Shown here: piece after piece, positions 1 to 12,600 of the stretch
Layout of the letters: the number at the start of each line of letters is the position of its first letter
Numbering within the stretch: the first letter of the stretch is position 1
DNA from: Paralvinella palmiformis
Taxonomy: Eukaryota > Annelida > Polychaeta > Terebellida > Alvinellidae
DNA length: 64,000 nucleotides
Direction: 5' to 3'
NCBI GenBank assembly: GCA_025642065.1
Contig: JAODUP010000722.1
Coordinates: 62,001 to 126,000 of the forward strand
Program-made: the position numbers and the translations under genes
The notes under the pieces: model-generated
What the model was told of the DNA's origin: nothing
Database searches by the model: none
The model's input: only the letters and a program-made list of their open reading frames with translations

Positions 1-1412
1 TAACTGTTCAATTTTACAAAGGTAATTTATCTAAGAGAGATCATCATGTATTAACATTTATGTATTTCTCCATAATGTATGCATCCATGGAAGAAGTGAG
101 CATATGACCTATGACATACACCCCCTTTTGACATTCACAAAAGCCTTTTTAATACTTCAAAATGTCCCAATATGCTCCAACTGCAATTGGGATTCACACA
201 AACATCCAAACTATACTCTTTTGTCAATAAATATAAACCCTAACTGCACTCGCTAAGACTCACAAAAATGTCTAGCTGCTTTATCCATTTTAATCTTAAT
301 CAATTTACACCTAATCAATTTAACACATACAATACAATACAATAACCAGTGAAATCGCTGGGTATATTTGAGTTTTGTCCAACACTTTATTGTTAAAGAG
401 TTAGCTTTTTACACCACATCATTAAGGTTTCATGGCTATCAATGGCTATATGTTAAGAACTTTATTTTTGATTTTCGATCTTGATATTAACAAAACTGAC
501 ATTATATGCAGACTTTCTTTCCATTTAAAATCTGGATAAAAATATAAACAAATGCCCTAAAACATAAATGAATGTTTACATTAAGTGAAAATTTAAGTTA
601 AGGCATGATCAAACATTTTTTAATCTATCCCCCCCCCCACCAATGCAACCTTCTCTTCTAGAAAATAGAGTATTAATCATAAACATTTATATTACCCCAA
701 TAATTCTTTTCATAGCTTCCAACTTCAAGCTGTCTTTGCTACTATCCAACATCTGCTTAAGGTCTTCATGTCTGCAAAAAATAACAAAAATTGTTTTCAT
801 AAATTGTGTTGAGATAGCATTTAGCCTGGGGGTCTCAGTTTTAAACTTTATATAAATTAATGAGAAAACACTTTAACTGAAATGTAAACAGAATCATATC
901 ACATATATAGATTCTCCGTTTAAGACAACACGCCACTTATTTAAATGGTGTTGCTGATTAAAAGCTCTAGATCTATTTATTACAGTTTACTGGCTATGCG
1001 GTCTTAGTAATTTTATTTATATAGTGAGAGTGAAAATGGCTACGGGTAACTCAGCAAAGCAGCAATGGGCTTTACTGAACAAGCATTTCTTATCTAATTC
1101 TTCTCCATTTGTCAATTTTTATCGCAAATACATGAATATAAATAGGCAGGTGAAATATAGCAAATTTAAAAATAAATGATAATTTTGGATCAGGTGAAAA
1201 TTTGTTGGGCAAGTGAAAACAATTGTTGGGCAAGTGCATTTCCAATCGACCTGCCCAGGGCAGCTGAATTGAAAATAAATTCTGGCCCTGCACACTGACA
1301 TATTAAACATTATTGTACTCTTTTTTACAGAATATCATTCAATGCAAGAAACAGTACCACATCTCAGGCCACTACCATAAACAGTTCAATCATTACTGAA
1401 AACAATTTGTAT
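1..1412. other. AT-rich non-coding stretch
   Basis: I see no supported exon here. It is AT-rich, with a run of nine C at about 631. A decayed repeat at about 1190-1275 carries paired 'gggcaagtg' and 'ctgccca' motifs that recur loosely near 7790-7840. If the possible exon at 3009-3119 is real, this would be intron or downstream sequence of that minus-strand gene. Confidence 0.5.
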
Positions 1413-2785
1413 ATAGGGGAGAGGTGGGGAGAATTGACCACAACATTAAAACCCTATTCTTTATTTATTACACTTAATAGTTTTAGGTTGTGACATAATA
1501 TATCACTGAATAAGTGTTTTATGTTTACTTTGAAATAGTTTGCAACAATAAAACAATACACTATCAAAAAACAATTAGCGACTGAAAGTGGGTGTGCCAA
1601 AATTTTGCCACTAGGTGTCGACATTTCAAGTCTGTAAGCAACATTCACGCCTTTCAGTTTGTGTTAGATTTTCATTGCATTTGATCTTCATTAGCTTTCT
1701 GTGTGGTATACTTTCGAACAATTAATGTATGTAGAAATAAAATGTGCCTTTCATTTATGCTTACATCAATAAATTTAGAAATAAAAAAGGAAACAAAAGT
1801 GGCCCCTCCATTTTGTCGATTCGCTCTTTGCAGACTATAATTTCTGTGTCACTATCCTAAATGGGTCATATGATGTGATCATGTGATGTATTTCTAATTT
1901 ACATAAACTGTTAATACGACCATTTTGAATCATATGACGACTATGTGACATTTTATAGCCTAATTTACATCAGCCCAGTATTGTGGTAGACTTTTCTCTG
2001 ACTTGTTGTTAGTTAGCTATGCATATTTTGTTTTTTTCTTGGTACAAATGAAATAGTAATATTATGATATTCTGTAAAGATGGGTCTTCGTTTATTGCAA
2101 ATAAATTAATCAAAATGTGGATGAGCTGAAATGAAGACTTATCAGTTGTATGATACTATAAAGGGGTGCCTCCATGGTCTAGTAGGTAGTGCGTTAGACC
2201 ACAGATCACTATCATCCATATTCAAATCTTGGCGTGGGCATATCTGAAGGGTGTTTAATCTTTGACTTTGCTTCTTAACCATCGGAAGTTGCTCAGCCTA
2301 TTTAGCCTACCATGTGCCCATAAAATATCAATCATCATCATCATCGATGTACCATGTTATAGATATATAATAAAATTTTATGTTTTTTGTAAATGCATGA
2401 ATTTATAAAGTATTATATATATATGCTGACATGTGAATCATGAAAAGAAACAAAAAGTGAATACTGAAAGATTAAGAATGATAAGAAAGAGCAAATTTTA
2501 GTTTAAAACAATGTCCACATAGCAAACTGAATCAGTCGATTATCCATGCCATGTGTGGTCAGAGTGACACGCACAGTGGTCAAATCTCCCCTCTCACCAC
2601 TTTGCTTATGTAAATAACGTTTATGACATTTAATTGAGTTATAAATCACGTGATCAGTGCCTTATTAGGAACATTAAACATTAAGGGACCAGTAGAAAAA
2701 TACTTCCTGTTGATAGCTATATCACATATACTAATCTTAGACCATTGAAGTGTAAGGTGGTCGAACCTCCCCACCTCTCCCCTAT
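1413..2785. mobile_element. Non-autonomous TIR DNA transposon with TA flanks
   Basis: The left end (ATAGGGGAGAGGTGGGGAG, 1413-1431) is matched in inverted orientation by the right end at 2757-2785. The two ends agree over about 29 bases with about four mismatches. Each end abuts a TA dinucleotide, as expected for a Tc1/mariner-type target duplication. A further inverted copy of part of the terminus lies inside at about 2576-2600. No transposase reading frame is visible, so the element is non-autonomous. It contains a SINE at 2164-2346. The superfamily is inferred only from the TA flanks. Confidence 0.6.
2164..2346 (+). repeat. tRNA-derived SINE (family 1), near full length
   Basis: The head resembles tRNA: an A-box-like 'tggtctagtaggtag' and a B-box-like 'attcaaatcttgg'. 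A central domain follows (cttcttaacc..ggaagttgctcagcc..tttagcctac..gtgcccataaaat), then an (ATC)n tail. The same body recurs at about 23584, 27235, 29406, 36466, 41426 (inverted) and 45893 (inverted). The shared body is what defines the family here. Confidence 0.75.
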
Positions 2786-3008
2786 CTAGTACAATAATTG
2801 AATAAACATTAAACGTTAAAACTTAAACAATAATTTAACGATTTATCATTTATGTAAAAACTGTCTTTCTCAATATCAGTTTGATTATATCAGTAGTATC
2901 CAATTAATTAGTTCCGGTTCGTATAAATCAATTATTTTAACGAGCCTGTACTCAGATGATCTTAGATCATAGATGTAATAAAAATATTCACTTTTTATAA
3001 TCGTTTAC

Positions 3009-3119
3009 GAAAAAGCTACTGCTGGCAGGATCACTGGACACATCGTTGTCACCTCCACTTCCCGTTGATGAAGGTGGCCTTTCGTTCGCGTAGGATCCCT
3101 GAAACCCGTTGTTTGCCAT
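3009..3119 (-). CDS. Possible first coding exon of an unrecognised gene
   Basis: On the minus strand an ATG at 3119-3117 opens 37 codons beginning MANNGFQGSYANERPP and ending ..SDPASSSFF. A possible donor (GTAAAC) follows immediately in phase 0. Read through, the frame ends after six more codons at 2990-2988. The peptide is polar and rich in Ser, Gly, Pro and Asn, like a disordered N-terminus. Codon use looks more gene-like than the AT-rich surroundings. I do not recognise it and could not find a following exon toward position 1. The gene may continue outside the window, or this may be chance. Confidence 0.35.
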
Positions 3120-3817
3120 ATTCCTAGACTAACAAAACAATATCTATTACTTCTTCATCACAGCCAAGAGTTAATGACAATTAAAATGATCCAATATGTA
3201 ATGTTGACAACAGTGCATCTGACATGTAAAGAGGGAGGCCGCAAAAGTCCTAAATACCACTATGAACGGAAGCCGAGCATCAGACAAATGACTGATAAGC
3301 CCCATAAGCTGAGTGAAGAAGACTGCGCTAGTAGCGAAATTTATAATTTGACTCCATCAAATATATGAATAAATTATTATTATTATTATTGTACCAAATT
3401 TATATAGCACTCTTTCCATCGTATTGTGTCGCATGTTCGAAAGTTCTTTACATGTAAAATAAAATTTGACAGTAAAAATATTTAGCAAAATATATATAAC
3501 AAAAATGGACATTATACACATTACTTTAATGCGAGCGTCTAGATATTGATTGATTGGCAAAGTGGACTAGAACTAAAAGAGTTTAAACAGTTTTTAGAAT
3601 GTACTTATTGTTCTTGCTTCCCTGGTGTTGCTGGGAAGTTCATTCCACAAACTTGGAGCAGCATGATTAAAACACCTTTTACCATAAGTCGTTCTTATCC
3701 TTTCTCTTTCACCCGTCATCCCTCCTGGGACATAGGCCGTTGACATCAGTCTCCCAAAATCTTCTGTCCTGGGCTTTTACAGCTCCTCCCAGCTGTAACC
3801 TGTCCTATTTGTGTCTG

Positions 3818-4950
3818 TTATGAGATTCCTTCTCCACGTATATTTGTTGACGTGCTTTTTTTCGTTTTCTTTGTGGGTTCTATATTAGGGCCTGGCTTGT
3901 GAAAGTTGATGCTAGTTTCCGGTATGTATGTGTGACCAATCCAACCCCATCGTCTCCTTCTGATCTCATCTTCACCATTCGGTTGATGTGTTTTCTCCCA
4001 CAAGTCACTGTTACTTATGATGTTTGGCCAGCGAATCTGGAGAATTCTTCTGAGATAGTTATTTATAAAAGTCTGTATACTTACTTTCTTGGTGGTGGTG
4101 TTAGTTGTTCTCCATGTCTCTGCTCCATACAGTAGTACAGACTTCACGTTGGAGTTAAACAGGCGTATATTTGTGTGCAATGACAACGCTTTGGAGCTCC
4201 AGATGTTCTTGAGCTATATAAATCCTCCTCTATCCTTGCCAATCCTTGCCTAAACATCCGCACCACCATGTTTATCAATAATACTACCCAGATACCTGAA
4301 GGTCTCTACCTCCTCAATTTCATTCCCTTCCAGTGTGACTGGCTCCATGCTAGCTGGATTTACCTTGAGGATTTTGTCTTGCCTTTATGTATGTTTAAGG
4401 CCACTCATGAAGAGAGGGCTGCCAGTTCACTTTTCTTCTCCTGAAGCATCTGTTGATGGCTGTGGGACAAAAGTGGCTAGTCATCAGCAAAGTCCAGGTC
4501 TTCAAGCTCGTTTCCATTTCTTCTCTGCTTTTTTGCATCTCTCCAGCCTGATGGCACTTTTTTTCCCAAATCTCAGTTAAAAAAAAGGGTATAATAGTTC
4601 CACAGACGTGTCGATGTCTGTCTTGAGTGCTTCTGCTGGAATATCGTCTGGTCCTGTTGTTTTATTGTTCTTCATGTGCTTTATGGCCCTCCGGATTTCT
4701 TCCTTGGAAGGGTTGTAACATTTGATGGGTAAATTCACTGTTGCTGGTTGTATGTCTTGGGGGGAGAAGGATTTCAGTGCGGTGGGTCCGTTCAGCAGTT
4801 CCTCCACATGTTCAGCCCATCTGTTGAGTTGTTGCTCAATTCCCGTGATGTTCCTTCCTTGTTTGTCTTTAACGGGTCGTTCTAGCTTGCTATATTTGCC
4901 TGATAGTTTCCTGGTAGTCTTATGTACAGTTAGCTTATGGTTCCGCTATC
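3818..4950 (-). mobile_element. Decayed non-LTR retrotransposon reverse transcriptase
   Basis: Minus-strand fragments read in order as one RT. At 4807-4577 there is a palm-entry segment with KNNKTTGPDDIPAEA. At about 4490 there is the catalytic-type FADD motif, followed directly by an in-frame stop. At about 4330-4260 there is a segment with ETFRYLGSIIDKHG. At 4186-3818 there is the C-terminal part with [25 protein letters not shown] and [11 protein letters not shown]. Stops and frame breaks make it non-functional. These motifs are typical of invertebrate endonuclease/RT LINEs. I do not assign a clade. Confidence 0.8.
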
Positions 4951-4985
4951 TGCAGCTTGTTCATATCCTAGGTGTTACCTAGGTG

Positions 4986-5306
4986 TCAACGAATTCTGAG
5001 ATCTCCAAGTTCTACTTGGTCTGTATACAGACAGCAGATGTCCTTGGTATAGAGAGGTGAGTGGTCATTCAGAGCAGGATATACATGTACATGTATATGA
5101 ACCAGGATCTTGTGTTGGATCCTGTAGGGTATGGGTAGCCAGTGAAGTTCCTTAAGGTCTTGTATGGTGTGACTACGGCGAGATATTCTGGTGATAATGC
5201 ATGCTGCTGTATTCTGGACATGCTGTATTTTGTCTATTAAGTTATTGGGAAAACCGTGTAGCAGGGAATTACTGTAGTCCAAATGCCATGTAACAAGTCC
5301 GTTCAC
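4986..5306 (-). mobile_element. CR1/L2-like LINE C-terminal fragment
   Basis: The minus-strand frame reads HLDYSNSLLHGFPNNLIDKIQ, then VQNTAACIITRI, then LKELHWLPIPYRIQHKIL. This is the standard C-terminal thumb region of CR1/L2-like reverse transcriptases. It is a different family from the RT at 3818-4950, which it directly abuts, so the two are adjacent or nested insertions. It is truncated on both sides. Confidence 0.75.
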
Positions 5307-5309
5307 TAG

Positions 5310-6430
5310 TAATTTTATTACTTCATTAGACAGCTAGTATCTGGTGCGAAGAAATGCTTTAGTAACGTATCTGATTACTAAAATAGTAACTAATTTAAGG
5401 AAATGTTCATATTTAAAAAAATTCTTGAAAGTTATTTCATCAAAAGGAAATCTAATCCATACAGCTAATGTTAATCATAATTAACACATTTTAAGCAGAA
5501 TATGACAACTATAATAAATTTGTTAACAGTTTTATACTGTGTTGCGTATTCTATCCTTTTAATGTATAACCAGTTATTTGTGTTTTGGTAAACTACTGAT
5601 TAAAAATACACCTACTTTTTAATTACGTCTAAATATTGTAACAATTAATAAACCATGTATATCCATAACCTGATTAGTAGATATCGCAAATCATAGAGCT
5701 TTAATTTGTGTCATTTATTATTGATATTAAGAGTGACTAATGCAGTATATAAAATACCTTAAGAATATACATAAGATATATTTTATTAACCCGTGAATAC
5801 AGGAATATGGTTGCCTTTGAATATATCATTTAATCTGGTAGAGTGTCGCTAGTACAGTGTTGAAAAATTTGCTAATACAATCACAATGGGTATATTGAAA
5901 ATATCCATTGAACAAACAATAAAAGCATGGTAGATTAATTCAGTAAGTCTTGTAACTCATCATTAATTCATGTAGTTCAATCCAATCACGGCACACATTC
6001 AAAGCAAATATGTCTTGTAAAATACTATTAATAGTTAGCACTCTAAAATTTATTAAAACTAATTTCAATCTATTTTTTTCAACTCGAGGTTTTTTTAATT
6101 TTAATAAATGTTCGAAGTTAGTCTACTGGTTTAAAATGACTCCACGTGTATGCTAAATTTGAAAACCATCTGAACTGTTGCGTTGGTGTGTATTTTAGGG
6201 TCTTGTCTGTCTAAACAACGCCCCCATAATTAAGGTATTTAGTAAAACAACCGGAAGTGCATAATGAATATGAATATTCATAAGGGTTCCACGTTCATCA
6301 AACAAATTAATGATACTTCGTCTGTTTAAGCGCATATTAACGTAGCAACAACTCTTTGTTTATCAAGTCGAAATATCACAATAAAGTTACGTGAAATTCG
6401 ATCACAGCTATTTCTGTTTGGAAATATCAT
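5310..6430. other. Intergenic AT-rich sequence upstream of SCAMP
   Basis: No exon or recognisable repeat is supported here. The stretch separates the LINE fragments from the SCAMP promoter. Confidence 0.5.
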
Positions 6431-6609
6431 TACCACGTGATGTCGTCATATGCGCATGCGTTGTAAATATATGTTCGATCGGAAGCCATTTCTGATTTGA
6501 CAGTTGTCGGCCTACTTCGGACCCTTTTCAATAGATTGAAGAATTGTGTTCATTCGTTGTCTGAATAGCTGCTTTTCCCATAACTGACGTTTTACTGACA
6601 ATACGTAAA
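6431..6609 (+). promoter_or_regulatory. SCAMP promoter and 5' UTR region
   Basis: CACGTG (E-box) lies at 6434-6439 and an NRF1-like TGCGCATGCG at 6451-6460. TGACGT (half CRE) lies at 6585-6590, just before the start codon. There is no clear TATA box. NRF1 and E-box sites are common in promoters of widely expressed genes. The transcription start is not determined and probably falls between about 6465 and 6540. Confidence 0.5.
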
Positions 6610-6663
6610 ATGTCGTATGATAAAAATCCATTCGGTGATACCGAAACGGAAAACCCATTTGCG
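6610..6663 (+). CDS. SCAMP: SCAMP exon 1 (start codon, first two NPF motifs)
   Basis: ATG at 6610 opens 18 codons, [18 protein letters not shown], ending in phase 0 at a GTAGGT donor. NPF is the EH-domain ligand typical of SCAMP N-termini. The start is chosen because it is the first ATG after the promoter-like region and matches the family's short N-terminus. Confidence 0.92.
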
Positions 6664-9600
6664 GTAGGTTGAAAACAAATGTAATTCCTTACTCAGTTAA
6701 CTCACTGACTTTTATGTTACATTTACAGCCAGCTGGTAAACTATGTTAACTAGTCTAATACATAACACACAAGTCGAGCACATTCATGCGACAGTTTAGT
6801 GTTTATGTATTAGTTGTCATGTTTTTTTATGTTCGATTGTCATTAAGTTTAATAAATTATTAAATAATCCCATAATAGATCTAGACTATAGATCTAAGCT
6901 TATAATAAGGCTATAACTAGTATAAGCTTGATAATAGATCTAACTTTTAAGGCCATATCACCATATGATATCATCACTTAATGACATTATGATTGATAAT
7001 CTAGTTGTTAAGAGTCTGGCCATTCACAACTCCGGTTTGGAGGCAGTGGTTACAATTTTCAACATTAAAACATTGTTGTAGTAGATTAAGTTCATTAACC
7101 CCAATTCATTTTGACCATCTGGCATCTCCATAAATCATCCACTGTGAACCAAGTCGGTGTGGATCTTTTTTTACACAAACCTGGATTCAAACTTGTTATG
7201 CTGCTGTGGACAGTTTATCAGCTAGATCAGATATTTATTCACGATCTACATTCAGTATGTACTGTTTTGGTAGAGCTGACATACACTCGTATGATGTAAA
7301 GTAAAAAAATTGTTAATAAATAATGTTTATACTAAAATATTGTACAACATTTAGTAAAAAAAACATCAAATTATGAATGTATCCATGACTTAGAGTGCAC
7401 ACTGAATGAAGAAATATAAAATAAAAATTATGGTGGAGGCATGGCAGGAGCTGTCTGGGGGGGGGGATTGTGATGGTAATTAAATACATGCTGAGTGCCG
7501 ATGCTATGCTCCTAAAAGTTGGTTAATACCGTATGATGGTTGAGTCAAGGAATATGACTTTGTACATTTGAAATTTCATTTACTTGGGTGACTTATTAAT
7601 ATTATATAGAGATAATTTTCGTACACCTGATCTAAAATGCAAAAGATCATAGACCATCCTTAATAGTTATGTATCAACATCGTAGACTATGTTTAAGGCT
7701 GTTGCAATTGGTCCATACTCTCTACAACAGCTACAACTTGGGCGCTTTCTTTTTATGGTACAGTGACAGGCATAGACATTAACTTTCAATGTCACCTGCC
7801 CTGTAAGGCAGGCAGGGTATGATTTTCACCTGCCCAGATTTTATGTGTATGAGACATGCCAATGCATTCACCAGTTCTGTACAAGAATTTAATTCTGATT
7901 TTATTAGATGAATTCCACCAGTTATAACATATGTTATTGTTGGAGCCAGTCAGATTTAATTCCCTTCAAAGCTGAGAAGCCATGTCTCCCACATTTTGTG
8001 CCGCCAGCTTTTTGACACGTCCTGGAGATTTCAATTGGGATTGTATGGTGTCGATTCTGTACGAATTATAGCCATCAATAAAGGAAGATTTTATTCAAAC
8101 ATTTGAAGTTTGGATTTCTCACACACAGCAAATCAAGCCACGATCAGAGTCTGCAAGACCAGGAAAGTGCTCCATCCAAGAAGCGACGAACATCCGGATT
8201 CTTTTGTTTTCTTCGTAGTTTAAATTGAAGACTTTTCTTTTTTTCTGTCTTACAATCATACACTGTTGTTGTTTTCATCTGTGTTAATACTATTTTTAAA
8301 ACCAAACTTATAGATCTACGAGAAACATGATGTGTAATAATTGGTCGTGGGCAGGGGGGTGTTTTATCACCAGCCAATGAAATGAGCCATGGTTCAACTA
8401 CACACACTCACACAAGGTTCTTCGTGGTTTGCCAAATAAAACCGAGATTCCATATACATGGTATGCATTATGCAAATGTAAAAAAAATGGAAAACATGTA
8501 AACGTATGAGCGTGATTCCACATTTGCGAATGTTATAAAATGGATCACTCCATGTAGGGACGAATGCAAAATGGACGGTTGAATTCAGAATTTTCCGACT
8601 TGTAAAATTCTCGATTCAAGTGTCCAGCCAGGCTTTCCTAAGAAAAATAGGTCTCGTGTATGGAATCTTGGCTTAATTAAGCATTGACATTACACTGTGT
8701 ATACAGCCGGTGAGAATTACATTTACAGCTAATTCTTTTAGCCAATTATGGACTACAATGTTGATAAGTATGGTGCTTTGTAAGATGTGGTTGACTGGGA
8801 TTATTTTGAGTCAGACAAACTGACCTGCCCGGTCGGACACGACATCAAAAAAATTCCATGTCTGAGTGATAGCAAACCTGACCATCAAATACGGCACATT
8901 TCTGGAGAAGGTATTAATTTACAGTAGGACGGGCACTGATTGATGAGCACACCTTTAAGGGACTATATCTAGTGCACTAATATTTTACAGATATGGTAAT
9001 TAATTATACATAACTGTAGCCATCTCAATGGAAGTTCCCTTGTCTGCTAAGGCAATCTATTTACTGTTTAACTGAATTGTTCCCTGCTCAATTGCAGTTG
9101 AAATTTTTGATGACTTCATACTTAAGATATCACATATCAATTGCAATAATTTGAATGATTTATTTGGGAGCTCTCTGCCACCTAATATATGCTGAATACA
9201 ATATATCTCTGCCACCTAATATATGCTGAATACAATATCTCTGCCAACTAAAATATGCTGAATACAATATCTCTGCTACCTAATATATGCTGAATACAAT
9301 ATATCTGCCACCTAATATATGCTGAATACAATATCTCTGCTACCTAATATATGCTGAATACAATATATCTCTGCCACCTAATATATGCTGAATACAACAT
9401 CTCTGCCACCTAATATATGCTGAATACAATATCTCTCTGCTACCTAATATATGCTGAATACAATATCTCTGCTACCTAATATATGCTGAATACAATATCT
9501 CTGCCCCCTACTATATGCTGAATACAATATCTCTGCCCCTTAATATATGCTGAATACAATATCTCTGCTACCTAATATATGCTGAATACAATATATCTCT

Positions 9601-12600
9601 GCCACCTAATATATGCTGAATACAACATCTCTGCCACCTAATATATGCTGAATACAACATCTCTGCCACCTAATATATGCTGAATACAATATCTCTCTGC
9701 TACCTAATATATGCTGAATACAATATCTCTGCTACCTAATATATGCTGAATACAATATCTCTGCCCCCTACTATATGCTGAATACAATATCTCTGCCCCT
9801 TAATATATGCTGAATACAATATCTCTGCCCCTAATATATGCTGAATACAATATCTCTGCCACCTAATATATGCTGAATACAATATCTCTGCCACCTAATA
9901 TATGCTGAATACAATATCTCTCTGCTACCTAATATATGCTGAATACAATATCTCTGCTACCTAATATATGCTGAATACAATATCTCTGCCCCTTAATATA
10001 TGCTGAATACAATATCTCTGCCCCCTAATATATGCTGAATACAATATTTCTGCCACCTAATATATGCTGAATACAATATTTCTGCCACCTAATATATGCT
10101 GAATACAATCTGAAAACATGTCCAAATAATGAAAAGTTCTGTCCAAAATAGAATAATAGTCTAGCTGTGGATTTGAGATTTCTACCTGGTGTTATTTAAT
10201 TTGTTGTCCAATGTTGCACAATAGCACTGATAAAACTTTCCCAGATTTATCCAGAAATCCGGAATTTTGTTAGACAAAAAAATGTTCCGGATTTTTAAGA
10301 ATGTAGTAAGGAGGTAGCAAGGGGGGGGCGGGTTTAAATTTTGGGTTTTCCCAAAAACCCCAATTTTAGCCAAAACTAAATTTCCAAAAAATTAATTTAA
10401 GGGGCCCCTTTCCTTTTCCCGTTTATTTCAATCCAGTTTTGTGAAAGATTGTGTAGCATGATCATTTTCAGCATATATTAATAAAGTGGGATACAGTGTT
10501 GATCATTATTTTGTCTTTTGCTTAACTAGTCCTAATTTTCATTGCAACTTCTATCCAAGATGTGATGCTATGACTAGGTTCCCACACATCCTGGAAAATA
10601 ATAAATTCATATTCCAGGCCCTGGAAATGTCCTTGAATTTTACAAAATCAGGAAATGTCCTGGAAAAAATAGTGCCTGTGAAAAATAATTCACCTAGAAT
10701 AAAAAAGCCTGTGAATAGATATAATGCCTGTAGAAAAAATCTCCGATTGGGGAAGAAAAGAGTACTGGTAACTGGCAAGGAGGAGGCTGTACCATAAAAA
10801 TGTCAATCGATCATGCATTCAATAAATATGATATACTTTGTCCTGGAAAATCATAATTATGTGCTGGATATGTCCTGGAAAATAATATTTCCTTAGCTGT
10901 GTGAACCATGTATTAATATATCGCCCCTTAATTAAGACGCTACATTGGCTTCCATTTAGATCCTGGATAGAGTTTAAGATCAATATCTTTAATTAGAAAG
11001 AACCTGAAAGAGTCCAACCATATATCTCAAGCATTTGCATCAAACAAGAACACTTCAGACGTCAACGCAGCATCCACATTATCTAATAAATTGAGAGACC
11101 AACTGAGACATTATCATTCAATAAATAATTTAAATTCTAATCTTAGGGCAACTTTTAGCATTGCGTATTCTTAAATTTGAACCGTCTACATGTTTTAATG
11201 GCTCATCTAGTAATCTTGTCTCTTTGAATTTTGTGTAGAGCATCCCAGAATATCATAGTTGAATTTGGTGTTATGTAAATCACTCATAATATTATACATT
11301 TTATCATGCTTTGTTAATTACCTACAGTATATGAATTATCAATTATTAATGTCACCCATGAGATGTAATGGAAATTGTGTCTGAAAATGTCTTCAGTGTC
11401 CATTTTGTTATGTTGACATGTGTTTTAAAAGTCATTGCCAAAATGCCATAAAGAATGTGCTAGCCAAACAAAATAGGTAGTTTACTGCTCTGTGTTATTA
11501 CTAGTGAGCTCCGGTGGCCTAGCAGTTAAGCACTGGGTGCCAACGGTCATAGGTTCGAACTCTGCAGGAGATCGAAACTTTTCCAGAGATTAATTTCTCG
11601 GCTCACAACATCGTGGGTGGCTGACCATGTTAAATGGCGCTGCTGTCTCCACTGAATTATTTAAAATAAAGTGGGACATTAAAGACCCCCTGAAGACATA
11701 AAACGCTATGGCAGTGAACACCCTCAGGGTATTTTGGCTCCATCTTTCCGTACTGCTCCCCTGTGAGTGGTGGGGCGACAGCCTGGGGATTCTCCCCAAA
11801 CAACAAACATGTTATTATTGTTACAAGTTTTGTTAGTTTAATGGTATTAGTGATACATTTCTCCAGTCACAATATCACGGATGGCTGACCATGTTAAAAG
11901 GCATTGCCATCATGCTTAAATGTTACAGGTATGTTATAAATCATCAGTGTAGAAATAGAATTGGTATTCTCTGATAGCACAGAGATTTTTGTCACTTGTG
12001 AAACAATCAGATGCCCCACTATAACTTGCTTAAGAAACTAGACTAATCTGTACTTTCAACACAATTAACAAAAATTTAACCATTCTCTTAAATATAACTA
12101 TTTTATTTAAATCCCAGTTTAGTATGTCGGGTTGTTTTAGTATTTTGAGGATTGATATTCAAACATATTGATGAAGGAAGCTGTGATTGTGTACGTTTGA
12201 TTACATTGACTATCAGCTTTCTGGTAGCTGACTAATTTTTTGGAGATGATTATGTATTAGAATTCCAGGCGATTTTAACGAACGAGTTATAGCTGTCATT
12301 AACTGGATAAATTGGTCTAGCTTTGTTTAATGTGTGCTCGCATGTTTTCATACACAGAGAAACACCATTATTTGTATGTTATCTTTACATTGAAAGTTTA
12401 ATAATGAAATGTCTTCTGTGTTAATTTATACACACTAGAGTGCTGCCACCTTGTGAGTAAACGTTCATCTCAGTAATAATTTTAAGCATTTTTTTATTTG
12501 ATACATAGCAATGAGCCCTGTTTGTTTATATGTTTGAACATAATGTAACTTTCGAACTATTTCCTTCCACTTTGATTTTCCTTAGGTATAGATTTAATTA

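Noticed and set aside
9172..10110. CRISPR-like array
   Set aside because: Units are directly contiguous with no unique spacers, in an animal gene intron. It is a minisatellite.
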